DNA from: Rubrobacter sp.
Lineage (GTDB): Bacteria; Actinomycetota; Rubrobacteria; Rubrobacterales; Rubrobacteraceae
Direction of reading: 5' to 3'
DNA length: 11,324 nt
Assembly: GCA_016781705.1 (NCBI GenBank)
Contig: JADDPV010000194.1
Coordinates: forward strand, 1 to 11,324
Of the stretch, positions 1 through 5,977 are shown piece by piece. The translations under genes and the position numbers were made by a program. Within the stretch, counting starts at the first letter, position 1, and every line of letters starts with the position of its first letter. The notes below the pieces were generated by a model. It was not told where the DNA came from. It saw nothing but the letters and a program-made list of their open reading frames with translations, and searched no databases.

Positions 1-2
1 AT

Positions 3-8
3 TATAGT
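3..8 (+). promoter_or_regulatory. Possible -10 box upstream of the DoxX-like gene
   Basis: TATAGT lies about 30 bases before the ATG at 39 and differs from the bacterial -10 consensus at one position. The -35 region would lie outside the window, so the call cannot be completed. A small inverted repeat (9-14 with 21-26, GGGCCG/CGGCCC, six-base loop) lies between it and the SD. Confidence 0.3.
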
Positions 9-38
9 GGGCCGCAGACCCGGCCCAAAGGAGTGCGC

Positions 39-629
39 ATGCAGAGCTTGTTCGAGAGATTCGACCGACTGGACACCAACCTCAACCGCTGGCTGGTCGC
101 CAACAGCATCGCGCTGCTACGCGTAAGCCTGGGCCTCGTCTTCCTGGTGTTCGGCGCGCTCAAGTTCTTCCCGGGGCTAAGCCCGATCGAGGAGCTAGCG
201 ACGCAAACGACGACCGCGCTGACCTTTGGGCTGGTCCCGCCTAGCGCGGGGCTCGTGGTGATCGCCGCAGTAGAGTGCGCCATCGGCCTGTGCTTCGTTA
301 CGGGCAGATTCCTGCGTGTGGGGGTGTGGCTCATGGGGGCGCAGATGCTGGGGGCGATATCCCCCTTGGTGCTGTTTCCCGGCGAAATGTTCGCCGGGCC
401 CTTCTACGCGCCCACGCTGGCGGCGCAGTACATCGTAAAGGACGTGGTGTTGGTGACCGCGGCACTGGTGATCGCGGCCACCTGGTCGGGGGCGCGTATT
501 GTGGCCGAGCCGAGGAGCATGTGGAGCACCCTGCGCTACAACGCCCCCCCCCGCGTGCGCGACGCCGAGGATTACAGAAGCTATGCGGGGACCGAAGCTA
601 AAGGGTCTGGAGATCCTCCCCGCATGTAG
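39..629 (+). CDS. DoxX/DUF417-like integral membrane protein
   Basis: A 196-residue membrane protein of the DoxX/DUF417 type. The motif LRVSLGLVFLVFGALKFFPG near residues 25-45 is typical of the first transmembrane helix in this superfamily. Further hydrophobic segments lie near residues 63-90, 95-120 and 130-155, giving four probable helices and a polar C-terminal tail. Some DoxX and DUF417 relatives are linked to redox or oxidative-stress responses, but nothing here fixes a substrate. I chose ATG 39 over the in-frame GTG at 33 because the SD AAAGGAG (27-33) overlaps the GTG and is correctly spaced, five bases, for the ATG. The gene stands alone; its stop codon lies inside a strong hairpin and the next gene is on the other strand. 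Family membership is fairly sure, function unknown. Confidence 0.8.
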   Translation: MQSLFERFDRLDTNLNRWLVANSIALLRVSLGLVFLVFGALKFFPGLSPIEELATQTTTALTFGLVPPSAGLVVIAAVECAIGLCFVTGRFLRVGVWLMGAQMLGAISPLVLFPGEMFAGPFYAPTLAAQYIVKDVVLVTAALVIAATWSGARIVAEPRSMWSTLRYNAPPRVRDAEDYRSYAGTEAKGSGDPPRM

Positions 630-641
630 AGGGGCCAGACC
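604..641. terminator. Large hairpin spanning the stop codon of the DoxX-like gene
   Basis: GGTCTGG (604-610) pairs perfectly with CCAGACC (635-641). An inner stem pairs CTCCCC (616-621) with GGGG plus flanking bases (629-634), separated from the outer stem by a one-sided bulge. The TAG stop (627-629) lies at the tip. There is no T-run on either side, so it is not a classic intrinsic terminator. It sits just downstream of the DoxX-like gene on one strand and of the transposase relic on the other, so a bidirectional terminator or mRNA-stabilising hairpin is plausible. Confidence 0.4.
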
Positions 642-659
642 TCGACGCTCCTATGTTCG

Positions 660-892
660 TCAACCCGGCAGGACGCAAGCCTTGGCATCCTGCAGGATAA
701 CCCGGTAGGTCTCGCGAGCGATGTTGTAGCGCTTGAGGCTCCTCTTGGGGCTTCCTTCTCTTGGACTTGCCCTCGGAGGAGGTGCGCCGGGCGAGGTACT
801 CCTGCGTTCGCAGGGTCGCGCCGAAGGCGATCGAGCGCCACCACGCGCAGCGCGCGGTCGGCGTCGCGGTTGGCGCCCGGGTCGTGAGGCGG
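660..892 (-). pseudogene. Decayed C-terminal relic of an IS110-family transposase
   Basis: Read on the minus strand, three consecutive pieces in three frames rebuild the end of an IS110-type transposase. The first, ending near 820, reads GANRDADRALRVVALDRLRR. The second reads TQEYLARRTSSEGKSK. The third reads SLKRYNIARETYRVILQDAK and stops at TGA (660-662). These match the family's conserved C-terminus: an N-R-x-A-D/N-x-A-L helix, then R-x-D-P-x-T-x-x-Y-x-x-R-R, then E-G-K-S-K, then L-K-R-Y-x-A-R-E-x-Y. At least two frameshifts separate the pieces, and the N-terminal DEDD catalytic domain and most of the Tnp domain are missing. It cannot make an active recombinase. IS110 elements lack classic terminal inverted repeats, so the ends of the original insertion cannot be placed. 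The family call rests on remembered motifs, not a search. Confidence 0.7.
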
Positions 893-1032
893 TGGCGGAC
901 CACCTTCCCGGAGGAGGGAAAACTACACTACGACACTTCGGGACCGTACACTAGATCGCGCCCGCGACGCCCGTGAAGTAGGGATCGGGCTAAGGAAACC
1001 AGGATGCCCTCAGAGAACGCCGCACCTGTAGC
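893..1032. other. Gene-free stretch with no recognised feature
   Basis: Together with the transposase relic this forms a 400-base gap between the DoxX-like gene and the end of the minus-strand SRPBCC gene. I see no ORF with coding-like composition, no tRNA and no terminator with a T-run. It may be the unrecognisable upstream remainder of the insertion element. Confidence 0.4.
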
Positions 1033-1500
1033 TTAACCCTCCGCCAGGCATTCGGCGAAGCGGCGCATGGAGCGCCTTGGCAGATCCTCGGTTATACCCC
1101 TGAATAACGGGCGGTGGGCGAGCCGGTTCAGCCAGGCGGGTCTGACCTCGTAGTCGGTGTGGAGCGTGATACATACCGCGCCTCCTTCGGCCTCCTCGAC
1201 GGTCCAGCCGCCGCCCCCGATCGCGCCTTTCGTGTAGCGCCACCTTACGAATCGTGGGGGCTCGACGTCGGTGACGAAGCTCTCTACCCGGTGGGTGAGG
1301 CCGGCGGCGCTCAGGACGAACTCGACGGTGCTCCCGGCGACGAGCCGGCCTGACGGCGCCGCGTCCGGCGCCTCCAACACGCGGGCGCTCTTCAGGCCGA
1401 ACGACCACTCCCCGAAGCGCCACACGTCCGAGAGGGCGGCGAAGACCTCTCCGGGCGCGGCGGCTTGAATCCGGTAACTCGCGCGAGCGGGCTCGTTCAC
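1033..1500 (-). CDS. SRPBCC-family (polyketide cyclase/START-like) protein
   Basis: A 155-residue soluble protein with the START/SRPBCC helix-grip pattern. The N-terminal strand (ASYRIQAAAPGEVFAALSDV, residues 7-26) leads into the first helix and the F-G-E-W segment. Middle strands follow (HRVESFVTDVEPPRFVRWRY), then an alternating GGGWTVEEAEGGAVCITLHT stretch. A long C-terminal helix (DLPRRSMRRFAECLAEG) closes the hydrophobic cavity. Members bind lipids, hormones or polyketides; the ligand here is unknown. The start is GTG 1498-1500 with no clear SD. A -10-like GATAAT lies on the minus strand at 1512-1507, only six bases before the GTG, so the message may be leaderless. The gene diverges from the UbiA gene across a 77-base gap with palindromes that would overlap this gene's -35 region. 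Confidence 0.82.
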   Translation of the reverse strand: MNEPARASYRIQAAAPGEVFAALSDVWRFGEWSFGLKSARVLEAPDAAPSGRLVAGSTVEFVLSAAGLTHRVESFVTDVEPPRFVRWRYTKGAIGGGGWTVEEAEGGAVCITLHTDYEVRPAWLNRLAHRPLFRGITEDLPRRSMRRFAECLAEG

Positions 1501-1506
1501 GCCCAG

Positions 1507-1512
1507 ATTATC
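1507..1512 (-). promoter_or_regulatory. Probable -10 box of the SRPBCC gene
   Basis: On the minus strand this reads GATAAT, one mismatch from TATAAT. Its position puts transcription start at or next to the GTG start codon at 1500, suggesting a leaderless transcript. The -35 position would fall at about 1530-1535, inside the palindromic operator candidate. Confidence 0.4.
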
Positions 1513-1523
1513 TCAACTCGCGG

Positions 1524-1545
1524 GAGAACTGTTCTCGGTGAGAAC
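1524..1545. promoter_or_regulatory. Overlapping palindromes, operator candidate in the divergent promoter region
   Basis: The half-site GAGAAC occurs three times in alternating orientation. GAGAAC (1524-1529), one spacer base and GTTCTC (1531-1536) form a perfect palindrome. The same GTTCTC with a three-base spacer and GAGAAC (1540-1545) forms a second perfect inverted repeat. The site lies between the divergent SRPBCC and UbiA genes and would cover the -35 region of the SRPBCC promoter. The geometry suits a dimeric repressor able to bind in two registers. No regulator gene is adjacent. Confidence 0.45.
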
Positions 1546-1577
1546 ACGCTTCCGGTAACAGACAACTGACAGCTAGT

Positions 1578-2474
1578 ATGGTAGAACCCTCCTTCGTGGA
1601 AGCAGGCGGAGCGATAGGGTTCCTGGCGGCCTACCTCCGGCTGGCGCGCCCCAAGCAGTGGACGAAGAACGGCTTCGTCCTCGCGGGCGTGGTCTTCTCG
1701 GGGGAGGCTCTGCAGCTGCAGAGCCTCCTGGCGGCGGCTCTGGCGTTCGTCGCGTTCTGCGCGCTCTCGGGGGCGGTCTACGCGGCCAACGACGTGCTGG
1801 ACGTCGCAGAGGACCGCAAGCACCCCACGAAACGCCTCCGGCCGATCGCCAGCGGCCTGATCTCCGCCCGGGCGGCGGCCACCTACGCGGCCTTGCTCGC
1901 GCTCGGGGGGCTGACGCTGGGATACTTCGTGGCCCCGGGAGTGGCGCTGGCGGGGCTGGTGTACCTGGCCTTGCAGACCCTTTACACGCCTATCTTGAAG
2001 CACACGCCCATCCTGGACGTGATGAGTATTTCGGCGGGGTTCGTGTTGCGCGCCCTGGCGGGGGTGGCGGCGGTCGCGGCGCCGATCTCGCCGTGGCTCA
2101 TCGTCTGCACCGGTCTGCTCACGCTCTTCCTCGGCTTCTCCAAGCGGCGCCACGAGATCGCCCTCCTTGGCGACGGGGCGGTGGTACACCGCAAGAACCT
2201 GCGGGAGTACTCGGTCGAGATGCTCGACCAGATGATGAACATCATGGTCTCGGCGACGATCATCGCCTACAGCCTCTACACTTACCTCCGCGCCGACGAC
2301 AGGCTGATGATGGCGAGCATCCCGCTCGTGGTCTACGGCGTCTTCCGGTACATGTTGCTGGTCCACCGCGACGGCGGCGGCAACCCGGACACGCTGCTCT
2401 TGCAGGACCGTCCGTTGCAGATAACGCTCCTGCTCTGGATCGCCGTGGTCATGACGGTCCTCTACGTAGTCTGA
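1578..2474 (+). CDS. UbiA-family prenyltransferase, decaprenyl-phosphate phosphoribosyltransferase-like
   Basis: A 298-residue polytopic membrane enzyme of the UbiA superfamily. The N-terminus YLRLARPKQWTKNGFVLAGV (residues 19-38) and the first aspartate-rich motif NDVLDVAEDRKHPTKRLRPI (residues 71-90: N71, D72, D75, D79, then H82-P83 and R88-P89) are characteristic of the subgroup that moves phosphoribose from PRPP to decaprenyl phosphate. The second conserved loop reads FSKRRHE (K189-E193), also usual in this subgroup. In mycobacteria this enzyme starts decaprenyl-phosphoryl-arabinose synthesis for the cell wall. Many bacteria without arabinogalactan carry relatives, so the acceptor and product here are uncertain. 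The start is ATG 1578 with no SD, and the first conserved motif lies about 20 residues in. The next gene follows seven bases after the stop, so the two form an operon. Confidence 0.85.
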   Translation: MVEPSFVEAGGAIGFLAAYLRLARPKQWTKNGFVLAGVVFSGEALQLQSLLAAALAFVAFCALSGAVYAANDVLDVAEDRKHPTKRLRPIASGLISARAAATYAALLALGGLTLGYFVAPGVALAGLVYLALQTLYTPILKHTPILDVMSISAGFVLRALAGVAAVAAPISPWLIVCTGLLTLFLGFSKRRHEIALLGDGAVVHRKNLREYSVEMLDQMMNIMVSATIIAYSLYTYLRADDRLMMASIPLVVYGVFRYMLLVHRDGGGNPDTLLLQDRPLQITLLLWIAVVMTVLYVV

Positions 2475-2481
2475 CGACGCC

Positions 2482-3495
2482 TTGAAGCGCCTGAAAAAGA
2501 ACCTCGTCCTGGCCCTGGGCCTCGGCGTCGCCGTGTACCTGACCCTCGCCGTCATCTCCGGTCTCGATAACCTGAAGGAGGCGCTCGCGCGCTTCGACTA
2601 CCGCCTCGTGCCGGCCATCCTGGGCCTCGTCGCCCTATCTTACGTGGTGCGCTTCGTCCGCTGGGCGTATTATTTAAGGTTGCTCGAGGTGCGTCTATCT
2701 CCGGCGCATAACGTCGCCATCTTCGCGGCGGGGCTCTCCATGACGATCTCGCCGGGCAAGCTCGGGGAGGTCCTGAAGAGCGTCTTCATAAAGGACGTGG
2801 CCGGGGCGCCGGTCGCGCGTACCGCCCCCGCCGTCGTCGCTGAGCGGGCCACCGACGGCACCGGCATGGTCCTCTGGGGGCTCCTGGGCGCCCTGGCCTT
2901 CAGCTTCGGACCCTGGGTCCTGCTCCTCTTCCTCGCCGTCACGGTCTTGGGCATCGCCGTGCTGCGCTCCAAGCAGCTCTCGCTGCTGGCGGAGAGGGCG
3001 CTGGAGAGGCTGCCGCTCCTCGACCGCCTCGCGCCGCACGTCGGGGCGTTCCACGGGGCGTCCAACGAGTTGCTCGCGTTCTGGCCGCTCCTGGTGGCGA
3101 CCGGGATCTCCTTCTGCAGTTGGGGCCTGGAGTGCGCGGCGGTCTACCTGTGCTCGGTGGGCGTCGGCGCCGAGACGCCGTTCCTGATGGTCGTGTTCAT
3201 CTTCGCGGTCAGCTCGCTCGCGGGGGCGCTCCTCTTCACGCCAGGCGGCATCGGGGTCGCCGAGGCGGGCCTCGCCGGGATGTTCAAGACGGTCGCCGGC
3301 CTCCCTGGCGGCCTCTCCGTCGCCCTGACCTTCGCGATACGGCTGGCGACCCTGTGGTTCGCGGCGCTGATCGGGATCGCGGGCCTCCTCGTGGTGCAGC
3401 GCCTCATCGGAGAGCCCATCGAGTCCGCCGCCGACGAGGCCACCGCGGAGACGCATACCGGGTCGAGCAGCGCCGGGGCGGAGCGCGAGCCGTAG
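2482..3495 (+). CDS. Flippase-like membrane protein (UPF0104 / lysylphosphatidylglycerol synthase TM-domain type)
   Basis: A 337-residue multi-pass protein of the TIGR00374/UPF0104 family, related to the membrane half of MprF. Landmark motifs are SPGKLGE (S90-E96), ERATD (E121-D125) and FTPGGIGVAEAG (F252-G263), in the order and spacing usual for the family. The lysyl-transferase domain of MprF is absent. Members are thought to move lipids or lipid-linked molecules across the membrane. The start is TTG 2482; an in-frame TAG at 2467-2469 rules out anything longer. There is no SD, so translation probably depends on coupling to the UbiA gene, which ends seven bases upstream. The pairing suggests a lipid-phosphate product made by one and moved by the other, which is inference. 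The polar tail after residue 305 is Glu/Ala/Ser-rich and likely cytoplasmic. Confidence 0.85.
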   Translation: MKRLKKNLVLALGLGVAVYLTLAVISGLDNLKEALARFDYRLVPAILGLVALSYVVRFVRWAYYLRLLEVRLSPAHNVAIFAAGLSMTISPGKLGEVLKSVFIKDVAGAPVARTAPAVVAERATDGTGMVLWGLLGALAFSFGPWVLLLFLAVTVLGIAVLRSKQLSLLAERALERLPLLDRLAPHVGAFHGASNELLAFWPLLVATGISFCSWGLECAAVYLCSVGVGAETPFLMVVFIFAVSSLAGALLFTPGGIGVAEAGLAGMFKTVAGLPGGLSVALTFAIRLATLWFAALIGIAGLLVVQRLIGEPIESAADEATAETHTGSSSAGAEREP

Positions 3496-3554
3496 TATGA
3501 TTAGCACCTACTGTTCCCCAGGCGTTGTGGCGCGTGAAGCCCCCCATCGCCGTG

Positions 3555-3563
3555 TGCTATAAA
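3555..3563 (+). promoter_or_regulatory. Extended -10 promoter of topA
   Basis: TGC followed directly by TATAAA is a good extended -10 element (TGn-TATAAT type), 10 bases before the topA ATG at 3574. No convincing -35 sits 17-18 bases upstream, as is common for extended -10 promoters. Transcription would start within a few bases of the ATG, leaving an almost leaderless message, which agrees with the lack of an SD. Confidence 0.55.
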
Positions 3564-3573
3564 CGAAAGCAAT

Positions 3574-5757
3574 ATGCGACTAATCATCTCCGAAAAAGCC
3601 AACACGGCCAAAAAGATCGCCGGTTTCCTCGCCGAAGGCAAGGTTAAGGACGGTAAGCACCGCTCCATCCCGCACCACACCTTCGAGTGGGGGGGCGAGG
3701 AGTGCGTCTCCGTGGGCCTCAAGGGCCACGTCCTCAACCCCGAGTACCCCGAGGAGTACTCGAACTGGCAGAAGGTCGAACCGTCGAGCCTCATAGACGC
3801 CGAGATCCTGAAATCCGTCTCCGAGAAGGGTGTGGCCGACGCGGTTCGCTCCCTCTCCAAAAAGGCCGACCGAGTCATCATCGCCACCGACTTCGACCGC
3901 GAGGGCGAGCTAATCGGCGTCGAGGCGCTCTCGCTCGTCTTCGAGGCGAACCCCAAGCTCATGGACCACGTCGAGAGGTCGCGCTTCTCCGCGCTCACCA
4001 AAGGCGAGGTCACCCGCGCCTTCGAGGAGCTCGTCGAGGTCAGCCGCGAGCTGGCGGCGGCGGGCGAGGCGCGCCAGGACATCGACCTGATCTGGGGCGC
4101 GACGCTCACCCGCTGGGTCTCGCGCGCCACGAAACGCTACGGGAACGCGTTCCTCTCCGTGGGCCGCGTCCAGAGCCCGACGCTCGTCCTGATCTCCGAA
4201 CGCGAGCGCGAGCGCCGCGCCTTCACCCCCGAGCCTTACTGGGAGATAGAAGCGAACCTCCGGAACGGCGAAGCGTTCGACGCCCGCCACGCGACCGGCC
4301 GCTTCAAGGACGAAGCCGCCGCCAGAGCCGCCCACGAGGCCATAACCGATACGGCGCTCGTCGAGGAGGTCAAGGAGAAGTCGGCGACGCGGCCCGCGCC
4401 GATACCGTTCAACACGACCGGTTTCCTGACGGCGGCGGCGAACATCGGGATCAGCCCTTCGCGCGCCGCCCGCCTCGCCGAGGACCTCTACACCGACGGC
4501 TACATCTCCTACCCGCGCACCGACAACACCGTCTACCCGAGATCGCTGGAACTCCGCGAAGTCCTGGGGCAGCTAAAGCGGGTCGAGGGCGTGGGGCAGC
4601 ACGCCGAGAGGCTGCTCTCGAGCGAGAAGCTCTCGCCGACGCGGGGCAAAAAGGAGACCACGGACCATCCCCCGATCTACCCGACGGGGTACGCCTCCAA
4701 GAAGGCGCTCAGGGACGACCAGTGGAAGATCTACCAGCTCGTCGTCCGACGCTTCCTCGCCACCCTCTCCCGGCCCGCCAAGACGCTCAGGACGACCGTT
4801 CGCCTCACCAGCGGCGGCGAGCCCCTGGTCGCGGGCGGCACGGTCCTCACCGAGGAGGGCTGGCTCGCCGTCTACCCCTACGGCCGCAGGCCCGACGAGG
4901 AGATGCCCAAGCTCCAGGAGGGTCAGGAAATCAAGGTCGTCGGCAAGGAGCTCTTCGCCAAGGAGACCCAGCCGCCGGGGCGCTACGGGCAGGGGCGTCT
5001 CCTGCGCGTGATGGAAGACCTGGGGCTCGGGACGAAGGCGACGCGGCCCTCGATCATCCAGAACCTCTACGACCGGGGCTACGTCCACGACGACCCACTG
5101 GTGCCCACGGAGACGGGCATGGCGGTAGCCAGGGCGCTCAAGGACTTCGCCTCCGAGATAGCCACCCACGAGATGACCGCCGAGCTCGAGCGGAGCATGG
5201 ACGACATCTCCGAGGGCAGGACGAGCAAGGACGACGTCGTGGACAAGTCGCGCGACGTCCTGCGGCGCGTCTACGAGCACCTGACGGAGTCCGAGACCCA
5301 GTTCGCGGACATCGTCTGGGACGGCATCCGGGAGGACTCGGTCCTGGGGCCGTGCAAGAAGTGCGGCCGGAACCTGACCGTCAAGCGCGCCAGGAAGAGC
5401 GGCAAGCGGTTCGCCGGGTGCGAGGGTTACCCCGATTGCGACCAGACCTACTCGCTACCGCAGCGCGGCGAGATCATACCTCTGGGGACGCTGTGCGAGG
5501 CGTGCGGCTCACCCGAGATAAAAGTCGTCGGGGGCAGGGGGCGCCCCTGGATCACCTGCATAGATATGGATTGCCCGAAACAGGTAGAACGCCGCGAGGC
5601 TGCCGCGAAGGCGAAGGCGGCGAAGGCGAACGGGAAGAACGGCGAGGGCGCGCCGGAGAAGGCCGCCTCGCAGCCGGCGAAGCCGAAGCGGCGGACTACT
5701 ACTACTACTACTGCGCGGACGAAGGCGGCGGGCGCCGCCAGGGCGGGTTCGTCGTAG
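3574..5757 (+). CDS. topA: DNA topoisomerase I, type IA, archaeal-like subfamily
   Basis: A 727-residue type IA topoisomerase that relaxes negatively supercoiled DNA by single-strand passage. The TOPRIM domain carries E7 (ISEK) and TDFDREGE (T105-E112: D106, D108, E112). The catalytic tyrosine is Y313 in GYISYPRTDN, followed by R315. Signature stretches RSRFSALTKGEV, DIDLIWGATLTRWVS, FLSVGRVQSPTL and PFNTTGFLTAA follow the archaeal TopA pattern, not the common bacterial one (SPAKAKTI, LSAGRVQSVAL, ITYMRTDS). Two zinc-finger motifs follow: C594-C597-C616-C622 and C641-C644-C662-C667. The tail is Lys/Ala-rich and includes six Thr codons from an ACT repeat. The start is ATG 3574 just after an extended -10 box; translation has no SD. 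It is intact and the only topoisomerase in view. The enzyme call is near certain; the archaeal-type assignment is strong by motif but not tested by a tree. Confidence 0.96.
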   Translation: MRLIISEKANTAKKIAGFLAEGKVKDGKHRSIPHHTFEWGGEECVSVGLKGHVLNPEYPEEYSNWQKVEPSSLIDAEILKSVSEKGVADAVRSLSKKADRVIIATDFDREGELIGVEALSLVFEANPKLMDHVERSRFSALTKGEVTRAFEELVEVSRELAAAGEARQDIDLIWGATLTRWVSRATKRYGNAFLSVGRVQSPTLVLISERERERRAFTPEPYWEIEANLRNGEAFDARHATGRFKDEAAARAAHEAITDTALVEEVKEKSATRPAPIPFNTTGFLTAAANIGISPSRAARLAEDLYTDGYISYPRTDNTVYPRSLELREVLGQLKRVEGVGQHAERLLSSEKLSPTRGKKETTDHPPIYPTGYASKKALRDDQWKIYQLVVRRFLATLSRPAKTLRTTVRLTSGGEPLVAGGTVLTEEGWLAVYPYGRRPDEEMPKLQEGQEIKVVGKELFAKETQPPGRYGQGRLLRVMEDLGLGTKATRPSIIQNLYDRGYVHDDPLVPTETGMAVARALKDFASEIATHEMTAELERSMDDISEGRTSKDDVVDKSRDVLRRVYEHLTESETQFADIVWDGIREDSVLGPCKKCGRNLTVKRARKSGKRFAGCEGYPDCDQTYSLPQRGEIIPLGTLCEACGSPEIKVVGGRGRPWITCIDMDCPKQVERREAAAKAKAAKANGKNGEGAPEKAASQPAKPKRRTTTTTTARTKAAGAARAGSS
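5695..5712 (+). repeat. (ACT)6 trinucleotide microsatellite inside topA
   Basis: Six perfect ACT units in frame encode six threonines (residues 708-713) in the low-complexity tail of topoisomerase I. Because the unit is three bases, slippage changes the tail length but not the reading frame. Confidence 0.9.
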
Positions 5758-5822
5758 CCGGGGAGGCCCGCACGGAAGTCCACAACGTCGGGGAGCGCCT
5801 AGACCTGGAGGACCTCCCCGGC
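5757..5822 (+). repeat. Ten-base inverted repeat immediately after topA
   Basis: GCCGGGGAGG (5757-5766) and CCTCCCCGGC (5813-5822) are exact reverse complements with 46 bases between them. The left arm begins at the last base of the topA stop codon. An internal GGGGAG (5790-5795) could compete for the right arm. No T-run follows, so an intrinsic terminator is not supported. A transcript-end structure or chance in GC-rich coding sequence are both possible. Confidence 0.45.
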
Positions 5823-5930
5823 GAGCGACCCGCCGGGGCGCGCGAGCCCTCGCCGTTGGTCCAGGTAGGCGGGCACCTTCTGCTCTGGACTATCGTCGCC
5901 GTGGTCTGCTACTCATCCTCCGCGCTATAA
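5763..5930 (+). CDS. Possible small gene or frame-shifted topA extension, no start codon found
   Basis: In the frame one base back from topA, 55 codons from GAG 5763 to TAA 5930 show a coding-like pattern: about 78% G/C at the first base, 47% at the second and 85% at the third. The product would be a charged segment (EVHNVGERLDLEDLPGERPA) ending in a hydrophobic run, LLLWTIVAVV, like a short tail anchor. No ATG, GTG or TTG precedes it; the only one is TTG 5856, giving 24 residues. It could be a small membrane protein with an unusual start, an extension of topA reached by frameshift, or the remains of either. I do not recognise the sequence. Confidence 0.3.
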   Translation, partial: EARTEVHNVGERLDLEDLPGERPAGAREPSPLVQVGGHLLLWTIVAVVCYSSSAL

Positions 5931-5940
5931 GTTAAGATAT
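5925..5940 (+). promoter_or_regulatory. Likely promoter of the PuuD-like hydrolase gene
   Basis: An AT-rich island in GC-rich sequence contains two overlapping -10 candidates, TATAAG (5926-5931) and TAAGAT (5933-5938), about 40-50 bases before the TTG start at 5978. No -35 match is clear. The island overlaps the stop codon of the preceding coding-like stretch. Confidence 0.4.
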
Positions 5941-5977
5941 ACGCAGAAATCGTTAACGTGTTGAAGGGTGATTTTCG

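Noticed and set aside
1524..1545. LexA (SOS) box
   Set aside because: Actinobacterial and Bacillus LexA sites have GAAC and GTTC four bases apart; here the spacing is one base in one palindrome, and the arm order is reversed in the other.
1497..2555. A 352-residue minus-strand ORF opposite the UbiA gene
   Set aside because: The product is rich in Arg, Gly and His with no family pattern; the + strand UbiA gene carries clear motifs, so this is a high-GC shadow.
3687..5757. A long + strand ORF overlapping topA in another frame
   Set aside because: Within topA it is Arg/Gly/Pro-rich shadow. Only its end, after the topA stop, has coding-like composition, and that part is reported separately.
5757..5822. 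Intrinsic terminator of topA
   Set aside because: The 46-base loop is too long and no T-run follows the right arm.
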